The notes under the pieces are model-generated. The model made no database searches, was not told where the DNA came from, and worked only from the letters and a program-made list of their open reading frames with translations. A program made the position numbers and the translations under genes. From assembly GCA_944387555.1 (NCBI GenBank), contig CALXFH010000007.1:1-64000 (forward strand): a DNA stretch of 64,000 nt. Direction: 5' to 3'. This DNA is from an uncultured Clostridia bacterium. Lineage in GTDB: Bacteria; Bacillota; Clostridia; TANB77; CAG-508. Shown here piece after piece: positions 63,931-64,000 of the stretch; position 1 is the first letter of the stretch, and each line of letters begins with the position of its first letter.

Positions 63931-64000
63931 TTATTCCTCCATTAATTCTTTATATCTTCTTATAGATAAATCCAAGTATTCTTTTTCATTATCAATACCT
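63931..64000 (-). CDS. DNA adenine methyltransferase, DpnA-like (partial)
   Basis: Only the C-terminal 22 residues lie in the window: GIDNEKEYLDLSIRRYKELMEE. The GIDxEKEYL pattern matches the end of DpnA (M.DpnIIB), the second methylase of the DpnII system. It runs off the right edge. One base separates its stop from the endonuclease ATG. Confidence 0.8.
   Translation of the reverse strand, partial: GIDNEKEYLDLSIRRYKELMEE

Overview
This is a low-GC (about 28% by eye), strand-biased bacterial chromosome segment, most likely from a spore-forming Clostridia-type Bacillota, perhaps a gut lineage. The evidence is a sporulation sigma factor (sigK), FtsEX with M23 hydrolases, a split transketolase, an hrcA-grpE-dnaK-dnaJ heat-shock locus with a CIRCE operator, strong AGGAGG ribosome binding sites and near-consensus TTGACA/TATAAT promoters. 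Most genes lie on the minus strand. Short plus-strand units carry a dipeptidase, a PopT-type lipid carrier transporter, a toxin-antitoxin pair, NfeD-stomatin and several small proteins.

Layout. 0-7.4 kb: ftsE-ftsX, three tandem coiled-coil M23 peptidase genes, ctpA and pgsA (cell division, envelope, lipid). 7.6-11 kb: split transketolase and a PepV-type dipeptidase. 11.1-11.4 kb: a probable 6S RNA with a strong promoter. 11.5-14.7 kb: haemolysin III, sigK with a frameshift, PopT and a Phd/ParE-like pair. 14.9-18.5 kb: a U32 peptidase and a TrmR-like methyltransferase (possible tRNA U34 modification) separated by accessory genes. 18.6-24.4 kb: typA, plsC, cmk, a P-loop/Asp23 fusion and an NfeD-SPFH operon. 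24.5-29.5 kb: an orphan biosynthetic-looking operon (PHP phosphoesterase, asparagine-synthase-like enzyme, AMP ligase, kinase-like phosphotransferase), preceded by a candidate small RNA. 29.9-34 kb: a MarR-controlled heterodimeric ABC exporter. 34-41.4 kb: alr, a GGGtGRT/NifU-like pair, and pgk-tpiA-gpmI with a YezG-type gene. 41.7-47.5 kb: rlmN, a DUF4143 ATPase, and an acyltransferase/DUF6320/esterase trio. 47.6-52.9 kb: the heat-shock locus. 53-59.8 kb: a pilin-like variable protein, an XRE regulator, a SEC-C protein, Dps, apt, murI and a flavodoxin-like protein. 60-62.4 kb: an ABC-2 transporter. 62.5-64 kb: two small conserved-looking genes, a tRNA-Asn 3' fragment that looks like an integration site, and a DpnII-type restriction-modification system running off the window.

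Two cross-cutting observations stand out. First, at least three families of short intergenic inverted-repeat elements are scattered through the window. Two copies run into the 3' ends of genes and supply their last codons and/or stop codon. Second, three genes (sigK, the ParE-like toxin, the SEC-C protein) each carry a single-base frameshift that puts a recognisable terminal segment out of frame. These may be real decay or recoding, or base-level sequence errors. Functions rest on motif recognition by eye. No search or folding program was run.
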